From assembly GCA_963575745.1 (NCBI GenBank), contig CAUYUJ010016149.1, forward strand, positions 592,424-656,423: DNA of 64,000 nucleotides, given 5' to 3'. Each line of letters opens with the position of its first letter. Position 1 is the stretch's first letter. Of this stretch, positions 1-12,399 are shown piece by piece. This DNA is from Prorocentrum cordatum. Lineage: Eukaryota > Sar > Dinophyceae > Prorocentrales > Prorocentraceae. The notes below the pieces were generated by a model. That model did not search any database. It saw only the letters and a list, made by a program, of their open reading frames with translations, and was not told the DNA's origin. Both the position numbers and the translations under genes were made by a program.

Positions 1-211
1 TGTGGCCTGAGGTCGACCTTCTTGTAGGCCAGGACACTGCGGCACACGCCAGCTGCGTGGTTGCCGCAGACGGCGACGCAACTCGCATTCGCCTGAAGCT
101 CGGATCTGGGATCGCCCCGGCTACATCATCACGCCTTCCCCGCGGCTAGGGTCCACGCGGATTGCTTCGCGGTGGGCTGGGACAGTTCGTGGGCAGCCAA
201 GCAGTCTGCCA

Positions 212-1576
212 ATGAGCGTGCAGCGGCGGTCCTTGCAGGCAAAGGTGCCAGCAAAGGGGCGGACCCACCGAGTGGGCTGCCCAGTGCCCGACCCTCGGGC
301 CAGACGGGTGCGTTTCTTGGACCGCCCGACCTACCACTACATCGAAGAAGAAGTCGATGGTGCACAGTGTCCTGGGTCTCGACACTACCTACCGCGCGAT
401 CGACGACCAGCACTTGAAGAAGAGGCTCAGTTGGTCCGGGAGAATGAGACGGCCGAGTGCACCGATAGTTCGCCAGCTACTGCGAGGGGCAGGTCCAGCA
501 GGTGGGGCATCGGCAGGGCCACCTCGACAACGACGACACCATCCTCTGCGCCCAGGAGACGGCCGCCCCGTGAGAGTGCACCTGCACCATCCCCTGAGCG
601 AGAGGTGCGTCGCTGGGCACGGAGATGGATCCGCGGCGCGAGGAACGGAGCCCAACCAGATGACGAGGCTGAGTGGAAAGACTGGCGCGAGGCATACCTC
701 GCAGTGGAGTTCCAGCATCTGCGTTTTCAGTGGGCGCTTGCAGCTCGGGGTCAAACTGAACAGCGCGCGCGTGAGATGCGCGACCGCGCGCGGCGCAAGG
801 GCGCCAACCGCGGGGCTGCTTACCTGCGATGGCTCGACGCGCCTTCGCCTGCAGCGCGGAGCGCTGCGCGCGGTGTGCACCAGTATGATCAGGATCAACT
901 ACGGAGCTGGATCGCCAATCCGAGTCGGGCAGGACCAGCGCCGCCCACGGAGACGCCTACGTCCACGCTGGCAGCCGCGTCCGCGCTGGTATTCGGGGAC
1001 GACGGCATCTACAGCGCATGTGGCCGCCTGCGTCGCCGTCCACGGCCTGAGAAGTGCATTCCCTGGGGGGCGGGGGCCCTCGCGTCTCGCGGATGCGAGG
1101 CGCCGGCGCCCTGTGCCACCGTCCATGGCTTGGGAAGTGCATTCCCCAGGGGGACGGGGGCCTTCGCGCCTCGCGGATGCGAGGCGCCGGCGCCCTGCCC
1201 CGACCCTGAGACGGTGGAGGCCCACGGCTCGGGAGCCAAGGGTCCTACTCCTGACCTTCGTGGCCCTCCGCGGCAGCTGGGGCGGCGGGCGGGCGCGCGC
1301 GCGCAGCGCAGGGGGCGCCCGCAGGGCAGGCGCCCCGACGCCCTGCCCCGAACGGACCTGCACCACCTACAGTTGGCACATCGAGGGCGCGGGGCCTCCC
1401 CGAAGGAGGACAAGACCGAGAACGACCAACAGCAGGTCCAGGTGGCTTCGAAGGCGGTGGCCACTGGGCGCGAGATGGCCCCCCCGAGTGCACCCGTGCC
1501 AAGCGGAGCGCTGCTTCGTAGTGGAGTGCCAGGGCAGCGCGAAGGAGGGCAAGCTTCGCTGGTTCGGAGCGACTGA
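212..1576 (+). CDS. Hypothetical frame, weak coding signal
   Basis: A 454-codon open frame beginning with ATG and ending with TGA. I recognise no family. The first 240 residues have a mixed, protein-like composition: acidic stretches near residues 45-75, then a basic Arg/Glu-rich segment with Trp (WKDWREAYLAVEF near residue 155). Residues 270-330 are just the translation of an 83-bp tandem duplication, and the C-terminal third is Arg/Gly/Pro-rich, as expected from any GC-rich frame. Short protein-like stretches also appear in the other two forward frames at about 3-160 and 160-390, so this may be a decayed gene read through frameshifts instead of an intact one. The frame is also open on the minus strand in places, which lowers the weight of its length. 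Confidence 0.27.
   Translation: MSVQRRSLQAKVPAKGRTHRVGCPVPDPRARRVRFLDRPTYHYIEEEVDGAQCPGSRHYLPRDRRPALEEEAQLVRENETAECTDSSPATARGRSSRWGIGRATSTTTTPSSAPRRRPPRESAPAPSPEREVRRWARRWIRGARNGAQPDDEAEWKDWREAYLAVEFQHLRFQWALAARGQTEQRAREMRDRARRKGANRGAAYLRWLDAPSPAARSAARGVHQYDQDQLRSWIANPSRAGPAPPTETPTSTLAAASALVFGDDGIYSACGRLRRRPRPEKCIPWGAGALASRGCEAPAPCATVHGLGSAFPRGTGAFAPRGCEAPAPCPDPETVEAHGSGAKGPTPDLRGPPRQLGRRAGARAQRRGRPQGRRPDALPRTDLHHLQLAHRGRGASPKEDKTENDQQQVQVASKAVATGREMAPPSAPVPSGALLRSGVPGQREGGQASLVRSD
1038..1203. repeat. Two-copy 83-bp direct tandem duplication
   Basis: Units 1038-1120 and 1121-1203 align without gaps and differ at roughly ten positions. Both contain GAAGTGCATTCCC and GGATGCGAGGCGCCGGCGCC. The duplication lies inside the weak 212-1576 frame. 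An 83-bp unit is not a multiple of three, so the two units are read in different frames, which argues against selection for a repeated peptide. Confidence 0.85.
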
Positions 1577-1762
1577 CTGGCACCGCAGGCTGATCGCATC
1601 CATCCCACAACCTTGCGGGGCGTTGAAGTGGCAAGAGCTTGCGGGACTTATGATAGACGACGACCATGCCCCTCGCAGACTGGGAAGTTGGGTTTACTTC
1701 AGGTGCGCCCACCAGGTCGCATGCACCAGTGCTCGCTTCTTCAGTAGCCCCTGCTGCAGGCG

Positions 1763-2230
1763 CCTGTGGTGATTTTGAGTTTGGCGTGGCCCGCAGCCCT
1801 GCCCTTGCATAGCCTGGAGGGTTGCCGACTTCGCATTGCTCGTACGGGCGGCCCCCGCCATGCTGCGCTATGCTTATCTTGCGCATGATGCGTCGCGCCG
1901 TTTGAAAATCACTGCTCGCCGCCAGCCCGAGGCCAGGGGGTCGCCTGCTGATGCGCGGGCTTCCCACCAATGGGCGGTGAGCTTCGTATGTTGCGTCCGT
2001 GGACGCTCGCGCGCGCGGGCCGACCTCGCGTTTGGTTGGCTCCGCCAATGCTCGCGAGACCTCAGCGTTTGGGTTGCGTCTTCAAACGGAGCGCGCATAG
2101 ACTCGAAGAGTCGCGCGACGGGCGTCGGTTGCAGGCCCGGAGGGGGGGGGTCATGTATCAGGTGGGGGGGGCGCAGGGGAGGAGCGGTGGCGGGGTCGCT
2201 CCTCCACCGGGGCGCGGCGGATGACGGGAA
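1763..2230. repeat. Dispersed repeat, copy 1 (partner 3033-3535)
   Basis: From GTGGTGATTTTGAGTTTGGC onward this segment aligns with 3033-3535. Shared landmarks in the same order are TTGCCGACTTCGCAT, the GCTATGCTTATC block, the GCGCCGTTTGAA block, GCGGGCTTTCCACCA-like text and finally the GAAGAGTCGCGCGA start of the 138-bp tandem unit. The copies differ by many substitutions and several indels, so the duplication is old. No gene is visible in either copy. Confidence 0.7.
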
Positions 2231-2239
2231 GCGCGCTTA

Positions 2240-3030
2240 GAAGGCCTTGGCTCGAGCGATTGTGGCGTCGCTTCACGTTTCTGCGGCGTCGCAGGCCCCC
2301 GCGCGCGCAGCATGATGATCAGTCGATGGCGGGACTTGTCATGTTCCGCGTCGCTTCTGCGCGCCATCGCTAGCCGAATTTCATTGCGCCGGAGGGCAGG
2401 GCGCGCGGTGGCCGCACGACCGCCGCGGAGCTCCGTTTCGTCGGATGTCACTCATGACGGGGGCGAGCCAGTGCATGGCATGAGGAGCTATCACCGCCCC
2501 AGCCGGACCCTGGTCGCCAGGGGGTGGCCATGGGTCATTGCCCTTCTTTCGGAAGACCAGGACGTTGTGGTAAAGCTAAGCTTAGTGGATCCACCTCGCG
2601 GTGCGACGCAAAGAACGGATGGGCTCTGGCGAACGGGTCGGCGTCTACTGTTCTTTGCCACATAGGGGCAATGCACTCGCCACGGCGGTGCCCCAGTACG
2701 GATGTTTGGCTCGAGTCTTTTGCAGATGGCTTCTATGATTGCGTCCGCCGTGATCACCTGGCACGCATCGCGTTCACAAGGTGGCAAGTATGAGATACTT
2801 ACTCGTCTCGGTGGCGCGGCTTGAATTCGGTCAAGCTTCGCTGGTCCGAGGCGGACTACGGCTCACAGTGCAGCGAGCTCAGGGCGCCCGCGAACGGACA
2901 GTTGTTTCCGTGGGGTACGGCGACCCGCAACGTCCCACGCTCCAGCTGTGCCAAGTGCTGCACCGACCATCATTCGGTTTATTTGTTTTTCAACGCCTGT
3001 GCTTGCCTTTTCTGTCCCAACTTCCTAGGC
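2240..3030. other. No gene seen
   Basis: Open frames here are short and overlap on both strands without recognisable motifs. A TTTGGCTCGAG at about 2702 recalls the 3' half of the dinoflagellate spliced leader, but the match does not extend upstream. Confidence 0.5.
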
Positions 3031-3032
3031 CC

Positions 3033-3535
3033 GCTGCGTGGTGACTTTGAGTATGGCTCGGCCTGCAGCCGCAGACAGGTGACCTTGAGTATGGCTCGGC
3101 CTGTCTGTCCCCCGCCGCTCCGCATCCTATGGCGAGAGTTGCCGGCTTCGCATCTGCTGGTAAGGGCGGCTCTTGTGGCGCTGTGCTATGCTTATCCTGC
3201 ACGTTGCGCGTTGCGCCGTTTGAATCCACGACCTGCCGCCGGCGCTCGGCCAGAGGGCCGTGTCCTGTCGTGCGGGCTTTCCACCAGTGAGTGGTTGCCT
3301 CGTATGTGACGTCTGCGGATGCGCGCGCTAGTCTGTCCCGTGGCTAGCTACGTGGCAGCTCGCGAGACCTCTTAGAGCGGGGTTGCGTCTAAAAAAAGCG
3401 CGGTTAGATTCGAAGAGTCGCGCGATGAACGCTGGTTATTGGGCCAGAGGGAAAACTTTGTATCCAGCGGGGGGGCCCTGCAGGGAAGAAGCGGCGGCGG
3501 GGTTTGCCTCCATCGGGGCGCGGCGGATGACGGGA
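3033..3535. repeat. Dispersed repeat, copy 2 (partner 1763-2230)
   Basis: Diverged partner of 1763-2230, running directly into the 138-bp tandem array. It contains a short internal duplication: GTGACTTTGAGTATGGCTCG at 3041 is repeated at about 3078 as GTGACCTTGAGTATGGCTCG. Confidence 0.7.
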
Positions 3536-4090
3536 AGCGCGCCTAGACTCGAGGAGTCGCGCGACGGGCGTTGGTTGCAGGCCCGGAGGGGGGATCATTT
3601 ATCAAGTGGGGGGGGGTCAAAGGGGGGAGGGGTTGCGGGGCCCCCCCTGGGGCCCTGGGAACTCTCCTGGCGGATGACGGGAAGCGCGCGTAGATTCGAA
3701 GAGTCGCGCGATGGGCGCTGGTTATGGGGCCAGAGGGAAAAATATTTATCAAGCGCAGGGGTCCAGGGGAAAAGCGGCGGCGGGGTCCAGTCTCCACCGG
3801 GGCATGGCGGATGGCGGGGGGCGCGCTTGGGCTCGAAGAGTCGCGCGATGATTGTGTCCGCAGGCCCGGAGGGGAAATCATTTATCAAGTGGGGGGGTCC
3901 AGAGGGGGAGCGGTGGCGGGCCCCCCCCGGAAGCTCCCCTGGCGGATAAAGGGAAGCGCGCCTAGCTTCGAAGAGTCGCGCGATGGACGTCGGCTGCAGG
4001 CCCGGAAGGGGGGGCATTTTCAACTGGGGGGGGTCCAGGAAGGGAGTGGTGGCGGGGTCGCGACTCCGCGGAGACCAGGAAATGGTTGAA
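3402..4090. repeat. Tandem array of about 138-bp units, five copies
   Basis: The landmark CGAAGAGTCGCGCGA (or one-base variants) recurs at about 3409, 3546, 3694, 3832 and 3965, giving spacings of 133-148 bp. Each unit continues with a GGCCCGGAGGGG or GGCCAGAGGGAAA block, a G-rich tract with ATCAAGTGGGGGG, then CGGCGGCGGGG, a CACCGGGGCGCGGCGGATG-like block and GGGAAGCGCGC. A single unit lies at 2098-2230 at the end of the dispersed repeat, so the array probably expanded from copy 2 of that repeat. Confidence 0.85.
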
Positions 4091-4463
4091 GAAGAAGCGT
4101 TTCGCTTGAGATATCTTCGCAAAATCGGGATCTTGGGGGTTTTCGTTTACGACGCTTCATGCCAAACATGACGATTTCGTCTGAGGCATTCTCCAACTAT
4201 GGAGATCTTGAAATTGTTCGCCTACTTTTCGGATCCTAGAAAATGGGCGCATCGCCTTTGACATTTCCGAAAACATGTGATGCCGACAGAGCTATTGTAA
4301 GGCATATGTTCGGAGCGTTCTCGGATGACCTCCAAGATGGCCCTAGAAGCGAAACTTATGACCATCCATGGGTTTTGTGAACAGTTGCGTTAAACAATGA
4401 GCTTCTCGCTCGATAAATCTTCCAAACATTGTATCCGGACGGGTCCTCGAAGGCGACAGACAT
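4091..4463. other. No gene seen; transition to satellite
   Basis: Non-repetitive and more AT-rich than both flanks, without an open frame of interest. The satellite starts sharply near 4464. Confidence 0.5.
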
Positions 4464-6550
4464 AGTTCAGGCTGAACCACCCTGAACTACGTCTGAACTA
4501 CTCTTGCGCTGCGCACGTGCCAGCGGTAGTCTGCGGACGATACGCAGCTGAACCACTCTGAGCTACGCGTGTCTTACACTTGAACTACGAGTCTGGCGAC
4601 CTGAACCACCCTGATCTAGTCCTGAACTACTCTTGGGCTGCGCAGATGCCATCGGTAGGCTGCGGACGACCGCAAAACGAACCAGTCCCGAACTAGTCCT
4701 GGATTGAACTTGAACTACGGGCGTGGCGACCTGAACCGCCCTGATCTAATCCTGAGCTCCTCTGAACTACACCGACCCCATCGGCCTGCGATCGGCTATC
4801 GCAGGCGGAACCAGTCTGAATTACTCCTGAACTATTCTTGAACTGCGCTCGCGACGACCTGAGCTACCCTGAACTATTCCTGGACTACACTTGAACTGCA
4901 CGGATGCCAGCGGTGGGCGATGAACGACCGCAAGTTGATACACCCTGAAATAGCCCTGAACTTTTCTTGTACTACGCGTGTGACGACCTGAACCATCGTG
5001 TAGTAGTTCCGAGGACCGCAGTTTGAACGATTCCGCCAGCAGCGGAAGAAGGCGACCATGGGCTGGACCATCCTGAACTAGTCCCGAAGTAGACTTGAGA
5101 ACTACGAGTGCGACGACCGGAACCACCGTGAACGAGTCCTGAACTACGTTTGAATTACGCAGATGCCAGTGGTTGGCCCAAGGCGGCCATGGGCTGAACC
5201 GCCCTGAACCACCCGTGAACTATCCTTGAACTACGGACGCGGCGACCTGAACCACCCTGATCTACCCCTGACCTACTTGTGAATTACATGTATGCCAGCG
5301 GTGGGTTACGGACGACCACAAGCTGAACCACCCTGAACTAGTCCTGAACTAATGCGACGACCTCCACCACCCTGAACTGCTCGTGAATTTCTTTTGACCG
5401 ACGCCGATGCCAGCGGTGGGCTACGGACGACCAGAAGCTGAACCACATTCGAACTAGTCCAGAACCAGACTTGAACTACGAGTGCGACGACCTGAACCAA
5501 CCTGAGCTAGCCCTGAACTATTTTAGAACTACGCAGGTGCCACTGGTTGACCCCAGGCGGCCATGTGCTGAACCGCCCTGAACTACCCCTGAACTAACTT
5601 GAATTACGCGCGCGACGACCTGAACCACCCAGAACTACTCCTGAACTGCTTGTGAACTACATGTTTGCCTGCGGTGGGCTACGGACGGCCACAAGCTGAA
5701 CCACCCTGAACTAGTCCCGAACTAGACTTGAAATACGAGTGCGACGACCTGGACCACCCTACACTAATCCTGGACTATTCTTGAACTACACAGATGCCAG
5801 CGCATGGCATGAGGCGACCATGGGCTGAACCGCCCTGAAGAATTCCTGAACAACTCCTGAACTACACGCGCGACGACCTGAACCACCATGAACCTCTCCA
5901 GAATTATTCTTGAATTACAAAGATACCAGCAGTGGGCTACGGACGGCCACAGGTTGCAACACTCTGAACTAGTCCTGAACTACACCTGGATTACGGGTTC
6001 CACGACCTGAGCCACACTGAACTAGTCCTGATCTATTCTTGAACTACACAGATGCCAGCGGTGGGCTACGGACGATCAGAAGCTGAACCACCCTGCGCCA
6101 GTTCTGCACGGCTCTTGAACTAATCGCGCGGCGACCTGAGCCAGTCCTGATTTAGCCCTGGCCTGCCGTCGACTGCGGTGCAGACAGCGGTGGGCCGACT
6201 CCCAGGAGCGAGTTGCCATGGGCTAGTCTTTGGTTGCGCTTGACATGCCCGCGCGGCTGCCTGAACCACCCTGCCGGGCCATGAACTACTGTTGAACTAC
6301 AGCGGCTACAGTGGTGGGCCACGGACGATCGCAAGCTGCACTGAACTTGACTTAGGCCTGACCTGCCATTGGACTACGCGCGCGACGACTTGAACCACCC
6401 GGCACTGCGCCTGAACCAGTCTGGGGCAGCGCTGATGCCAACGGCGTGCTACGGACGGCCACGAGCTAAACCGCTCTGGCCAATTATTGGCGTGCTCTTG
6501 GACTAAGAGTGCGGCTGCCTGAACCATTCTGAACTAGTCTGCGCCATCTT
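4464..6550. repeat. 129-bp satellite, block 1
   Basis: About 16 units. The phase marker GATGCCAGCGGTGGGCTACGG or variants recurs at about 4516, 4644, 4774, 4904, 5034, 5161, 5290, 5406, 5536, 5662, 5792, 5922, 6052, 6183, 6304 and 6433, so spacing stays at 116-131 bp. Between markers each unit is a run of six to eight TGAACTA or TGAACCA words every 11-15 bases, for example CCTGAACTAGTCCTGAACTA, broken by a GCGACGACCTGAACCACC block. The 129-bp unit therefore looks like a higher-order repeat built from a 12-bp ancestor. No gene. Minus-strand frames rich in VVQ/MVQ are translations of the repeat. Confidence 0.92.
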
Positions 6551-7404
6551 TGCACTAACCCGCCGACAGCGGCAACGATAAGCTTGGGCGATCAAAGCTC
6601 GTGAATCGTTCTTGGGTTCCCCGCGGGCACCATCTCCGCGACTCCGCGAGCGCGGGCTGGATCAGCGGGCAGTGGGCGCGCAGCGAATGGCGCGGGTGCC
6701 GCGCTGCGTTCTCCGCGCGCAAACGGTGGCCCTCGTCGCGCCTATGCTAACCCTGCCGGCGGGGGCAGGCGCGCAGGAGCTTGCCCCGCGCGTTCATTTT
6801 CAGACTGCGGGGCGCCGTCGGTGCGCCCTGGGGCGCCAGGCGCCGCGTCGTTCGCCAACCGCAGCACTATTGCCGCTGTTGGTTGGCCATCTTGATGACG
6901 CCATGCGGTTGAGCGGCGCGGGGGCCCGACGTGCACGAAACCGTATGATTTCATAGGGTCCCCGCCCGTCTCGTTTTGCATGCGGCGGGCGGCTGCGCGG
7001 CAGCAGCGCGCGCGTCCTCCGCCGCTGCGGGCGACGACGCCGCGCGGGGCGGCGGGGGAGGGTGGCGCGGCGCGGCGGTGCTACGCGGCGCGCTGGAAGC
7101 CCGCGCGCGCAGCGCTCCGCAAGCGCGGCGGAGCTGCTGCGAGACGGAGAGGCGCGCGGTCGCCCGATGCCCAATGTCCGCCTTCCGCTGGCCATCTCGC
7201 TTTGCGCCCCCGCCGTGATCGCGGAGGTTTCGGCTATATTGGGGGTCGCGTGTGCGCGATTTGTCTGGTAGCCGCAAGCTGTGGGGGGCGCGCCAGACGC
7301 GGCGAATGGCGCTCTGGTCCAGCTTGCCCAGGCCTGAAACGCGCGGGCGGCTTCCGCGCGATAACCTCCGGCGGCGCCAGCAGTGGACTACGGGCGACCA
7401 AGGG
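6551..7404. other. GC-rich interruption of the satellite
   Basis: Satellite words disappear and the sequence becomes very rich in GCGC, CCGCG and GGCGCC. All six frames contain open stretches of 60-145 codons, as expected at this composition, with nothing recognisable. It may be an insertion that split the satellite, since both sides resume the same 129-bp organisation. Confidence 0.5.
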
Positions 7405-9880
7405 CCCCAGTCCCTGAATTACGTTGGCGATGCGCTTGAGCTGCGCGCGCGACGACCCGATCTACATTGAACTAAACCTGAAGGGCTCCTGACCTTCGGC
7501 AGCGGGGCATGACCGCCTGGGGCCAGACGCACCCTGAACTAGTCCTGACCTACACATGAAGTGCACGCGCGATGGCCTGAACCACCCATGAACTACACCT
7601 GAACTCCCCTTGAAGTATGGAGCCAAGGATTGGCTGCGACGTGGCGAAGGGCAGTCAACCGTGAACTAGGTTTGGGCGACGCTTGAACTACTCGCGCGAC
7701 GACCTGAATCACCCTGAACTACTCCTGAACTACTCTTGAACTGCAGCGCTCACAGCAGTGTTCCAGCGGCGGCCAACGGTTGAACCTCTTTGACCTAGTC
7801 CTGAACTATCTTTTGAACCACGCGCGCAACGGCCTGGATCACCCTGAACTACTCCTGAACTGCTGGTGAATTACAGCGCCCACAGCGGTGTTCCAAGGGC
7901 GGCCAAGGGCTGAACCACTTTGAACTAGTCCTGGACTGCTCTTGAACTACGTTTGCGACGGCCTGAACCACCCTGAAGTACTCCTGAACTACTTGAACTA
8001 CGATGCCGACAAGGGGGGGCGCGAGGGCGACCAAGGGCTGAACCATTTTGAATTAGTCCTGGACCTCTCTTGAACTACGCGCGCGACGACCTGAACCACC
8101 CTGAACTATTCCTGAACTACTCTTGAACTACGACGCCGACGGGGGGGTCGCGAGAGCGACCAAGGGCTGAACCAGGTTGAACTAGTCCGGGACTATTCTT
8201 GAACTACGCGCGCGACGGCCGGAACCATTTTGAACTATCCCTGGACTGCTATTGAATTACAAAGATGCCAGCAGTGGCGCATGGACGGCCCAGGGCTGAA
8301 CCACTTTGAACTAGTCCTGACTTTCGCTTGAAATACGCGCGCGACGACCTGAAACACCCTGAAATAGTTCTGAACTGCTCTTCAACTACGACGCCAACGG
8401 GAGGGGCGCGAGGGCGACCAAGGGCTGAACCATTTTGAACTAGTCCTGGACTTCTCTTGAACTACGCGCGCGACGATTTGAACCACCCTGAACTATTCCT
8501 GAACTGCTCCTGAACTACGACTCCGACGGGAGGGGCGCGCGGGCCACCACGGGCTGAACTAGTTTGAACTAGTCCTGAACTGCTTTTGAACTACGCGCGC
8601 AGCGGCCTGAACTACATTGAACCACTCCTGAACTACTCCTGAACTGCAGCGCTCACTGCAGCGATGCTTGAGCCTGCGCGAGCTCAACCAGTTCGATCTA
8701 GTCTTGGACTACTCTTGAACTACTCGCGCGACGACCTGAACTACCCTGAACTACTCTTGAACTGCAGCGCCCACAGCCGTGGGCCATGGGCTAGCACAGG
8801 CCGGGCCGCTTTGATCTTATCCTGAACCACTGTTGACGCTACGCGCGCGCCGGCCTGTACCACCCTGAACTACTCCTGAACTGCTCTTGAACTACAGCGT
8901 TCACGGCCGTGGGCCATGGGGGATAGCACAAGCCGGGCCACTTTGATCTAGTCCTGATCTACGTTTGAGCTACGCGCGCGCCGGCCTGAACCACCCTGAA
9001 CTACTCCTGAATAATTTTTAAACTACTGAGCCCACAGCAGTGCTCCAAGGGCGGCCAAGAGCTGAACCACTTTGAACCAGTCCTGATCTACTCTTAAACT
9101 GCGCGCGCGACGGCATGAACAACCCTGAACTACTTCTGAATTGCTCGTGAACTGCGAAGCCGACAGGGGAGGCGGGAGGGCGACCAAGGGCTGAACCACT
9201 TTGAACTAGTCTTGGACTACTCTTGAACTACGCGCGCGACGGCCTGAACCACTCTGAACTACTCCTGAACCACTCTTGAATTACAGGTCTCACAGCCGTG
9301 GCGCATGGACGGCCAAAGGCTGAACCTCATTGAGCTAGTCCTGAACTACACTTGAGCTACGCGCGCGATGGCCTGATCCACCTTGAACTACTCCTGAAAT
9401 TCTCTTGAACTCCAGTGCTCACAGCTGTGGGCCAAGGGCCTTCAAGGGTGGAACCAGTTTGAATTAGTCTTGAACTTCTCTTGAACTATGCGCGCGACCA
9501 CCCGAAACATCCTGAACTACTCCTGAACTGCGCCTGAACTACTACGCCGACGGGAGGGGCGCGGGGGCGACCAAGGTCTGAACCAGTTTGAACTAGTCCT
9601 GAACTGCTTTGGAACTACGCGTCTGACGACCTGAACTACCCTGAACTACTTCCGTACTACTCTGGAACTACAGCGCCCAGAGCCGTTGGGCACGGGCTAG
9701 CACATGCCGAACCGCGTTGATGCAGTCTTGAATTACGCCTGGACTTACTGGCGCAACGGCTTGGGTTACCGTGAACTACTCTTGCACGAGCCTTGAATTG
9801 CGACGGCAGAAGTGATGCTGCCGTCGTTGCCACAGGCTGGGCCACTTTGAACTAAACTTGGATTGATACTGAGTTAATCG
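7405..9880. repeat. 129-bp satellite, block 2 (second subfamily)
   Basis: Same architecture as 4464-6550 but with a different marker, GGGGCGCGAGGGCGACCAAGG followed by GCTGAACCA. Marker copies at about 7898, 8031, 8159, 8289, 8418 and 8546 give a period of 128-133 bp. TGAACTACGCGCGCGACG separates the two halves of each unit. Later units (8660-9860) are more variable, with GCCCACAGCCGTGGGCCA replacing the marker. No gene. Confidence 0.92.
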
Positions 9881-12399
9881 TGCTTTGCCATTCTGCTACG
9901 ACACACATTGCAATGGTGCATGGGTTACTCAACGCTGAACTTTTTTTTTGTCCGGCGCGCGCTGACCGAGCGTCCATAGCGCCGAGGCGCCGTGCCCAGG
10001 ACAGGCCACCTGCACCGAATTAGGGGGGGTGGGGGGCACGACCCCGCCCAGCACATGGGGAGTGCGCGATTGCGGGATGGTGGGGGGCGTTGCCTCCGCG
10101 AACGTCATCGGCAACGCTCACCTCAGACCAGGAGGTGCCATGACCACTCTGTGCACCCTAGCGGAGCACGTGGGCCCAGGCAGCACGGCTTGCCCACCGT
10201 GGAGGGCTCTGAAAATGCTAAATTAAATGCTGAACCACTCCGAACTAGTCCTGAACTGCTTTGGAACTGCAAGGGCCAAGGCCTGCACCGCTGTGACATA
10301 CTCTTGAGCGACGCTTGGACTGCGACGGCGGCAGCGATGAGCCATTGGAGGCTAGAGGCTGGTCCACCCTGAACGAATGCTGCAATGCTCTTGAACTAGG
10401 AGCGCGGCGACCTGAACCACGCGTATTGCGCCGCAGACGGGGACTGGCTGTCTGTCGCCGAGGGAGCACGCGCCTTGCGTCATATGCACTTAGCTTGCGC
10501 TTGAGCTGTGATACAAAACCTTGGGTTGCCCGAAACTAAAAGTGAGGCAGAACGTGTCAGCGACGCTTTGGACTCCGATCGACCGTGATAAGACCATGCA
10601 AAATGATATTCCCGCGCGACGCACCCGAGTTAGCATGATCAGTTTTTGAGCCGATGTGGAACGCGGTTCGACAAGAGTTTGCTCGGTTCGGGCCGAACGT
10701 TGGGCTGCTTGCAGCGGTCATTGAGTTTCGCGTAGTCATGCACTCCAACCATCTAGCGCCCCTTGGTGCAGCCCCGAGGTGCGCGCGGGCTCGCCCTTGC
10801 CATCGGTGGGCTATGGGCGGCCATGTGCTTAGCCGCGCGAGGCTAGTCCTGGGCTGCGATTTGCTTCTGCGATTGAAGGTCCAAACCACCTTCAAAAATT
10901 TCTGAAGTACTAATGTTCTGGGCGCGTGCGCGAGTCATGCTTGCCCTTCTACAACACACCCCACAGTGCCGCGCTGCTAAGCTGCGCTTTGGTCTGCGAG
11001 GTCTCAGGGCCGAGCCCCCGCAGAAATGCTCGCGGCGCGCATAGAGTCCAACGCGCGCGGGGCTTGCGAATCGCAGAGCCGTTCTGGACCTTACGCGGGC
11101 TAAGCACCGACAGCCTTGAGCTGCGAGCGCGAAAGGAGCTGGCCCCATCGGCGCCACCCCCATCGCAGGCTTCCTCGCGCAGGAGAGCCACAGCATGACA
11201 CTGGGTTCCGCCAGAAGCATGTCGGAAATGCCCTGGCGACGTGGCCTTGCGCGTCGCCCCTACTACAATGGGTCGTCAGCGCAGTTTTTTTTGTTTTTCT
11301 CGACGCCAGGGACACGGCCTGTGCAAACGTTGTGTGACGACATGGTTTGGCGGTGGTTCGGGATGCCCGATTCGCCGAGTCGCGCCATCATCTGCATGCG
11401 CGACAGGAAACGGCCCTTGCGCAGCTTGCCGCGGCCAGCGATGGCCACGCTCATATGTTGCAGCGCAGCCCGCGCGAATCCAAGACTTAACGCGAGCCCG
11501 CGAGCAGGATTAAACGCTTCTCCTAAGGCAAAGGGTGACATCTCGTGCCATTTAGTAGAAAAGTTGCACCAAACTACTTAGCGGCGCGCGCTTGCCCAAT
11601 AGGCGCTGTCACATTACATGGCACTTGCTGAAGGGACGCACGTCGCACTTACACGCGCCACTCGCGTGGCGCATTGGTGGCGCAGCGTAGCGCTAGATTG
11701 CAATGCAGATAGCGCGCGCGCTGGGCGCGAGCACAGTTCAACGCGCGTCATTGGCTGGCAAGACCCCCCCACCCCCAAGGCCTCTGCAATGGTTCCTGGG
11801 CTCTGAGGTTTAGCGTGCTTGCGCATATTATGTTGGCGTTGCTTGCCGGTGTTGCGCTATGTACCATGCTGTGTTGATGCTATGCGCGCCCGCTTTCTGC
11901 AATGATGGGGCACATTGTATACGGCGCGTTGTTCTGAGGGCTCTCGCCGCTGGTCTCTGTAAGGAACGCCCAAGCACGGAGCATGCGCGCTCTGATTTGG
12001 TTGCCCGGGTAAGGAGAACTCAAGCGGTTTTACCCCGTCTTCCCACGGCCACGGCGTTCGAGGCCGCGGCGCCTACCTGGTAGGCCGGCTTGGCGTCAAG
12101 GTCCCGACCGCCGTGTTGTCGCGGGCAGACGATGTGAAACCACCACGATAATGGTCAATAGGTGTCATGACGCTTGCTGCTCTTCGCATTCTCGTGAGGC
12201 ATCAGGGCCTGTCGGTGCCAATCCGAAGCACTGCTCGGCCAGCATTTCTTTCGGGTTCAGGTCCTGGGGCCCGCAAATATCAGCAGTTTTTTTCGGGGTT
12301 CTGGCAGAGGGCGCTCCGTGACATGTCGAGCGGTTTGGCCGTCATTATGACCGCGCGATCCGTCGGGGCAGCCTTTGGACTTATCATTCCCCAGTCGCT
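9881..12399. other. No gene seen; satellite remnants to about 10425
   Basis: Isolated satellite words (GCTGAACCACTCCGAACTAG at about 10228, further pieces near 10380 and 10420) show the array once extended here. The rest is unique, GC-rich and has only short overlapping frames on both strands with no family resemblance. Confidence 0.5.

Noticed and set aside
2697-2712. Second spliced-leader relic (TTTGGCTCGAG)
   Set aside because: Only the 3' half matches, and no gene follows.
4464-9880. CRISPR-like or protein-coding reading of the satellite
   Set aside because: Units are contiguous and degenerate without unique spacers, and frames contain stops from TGA in TGAACTA; VVQ-rich minus frames are repeat artefacts.
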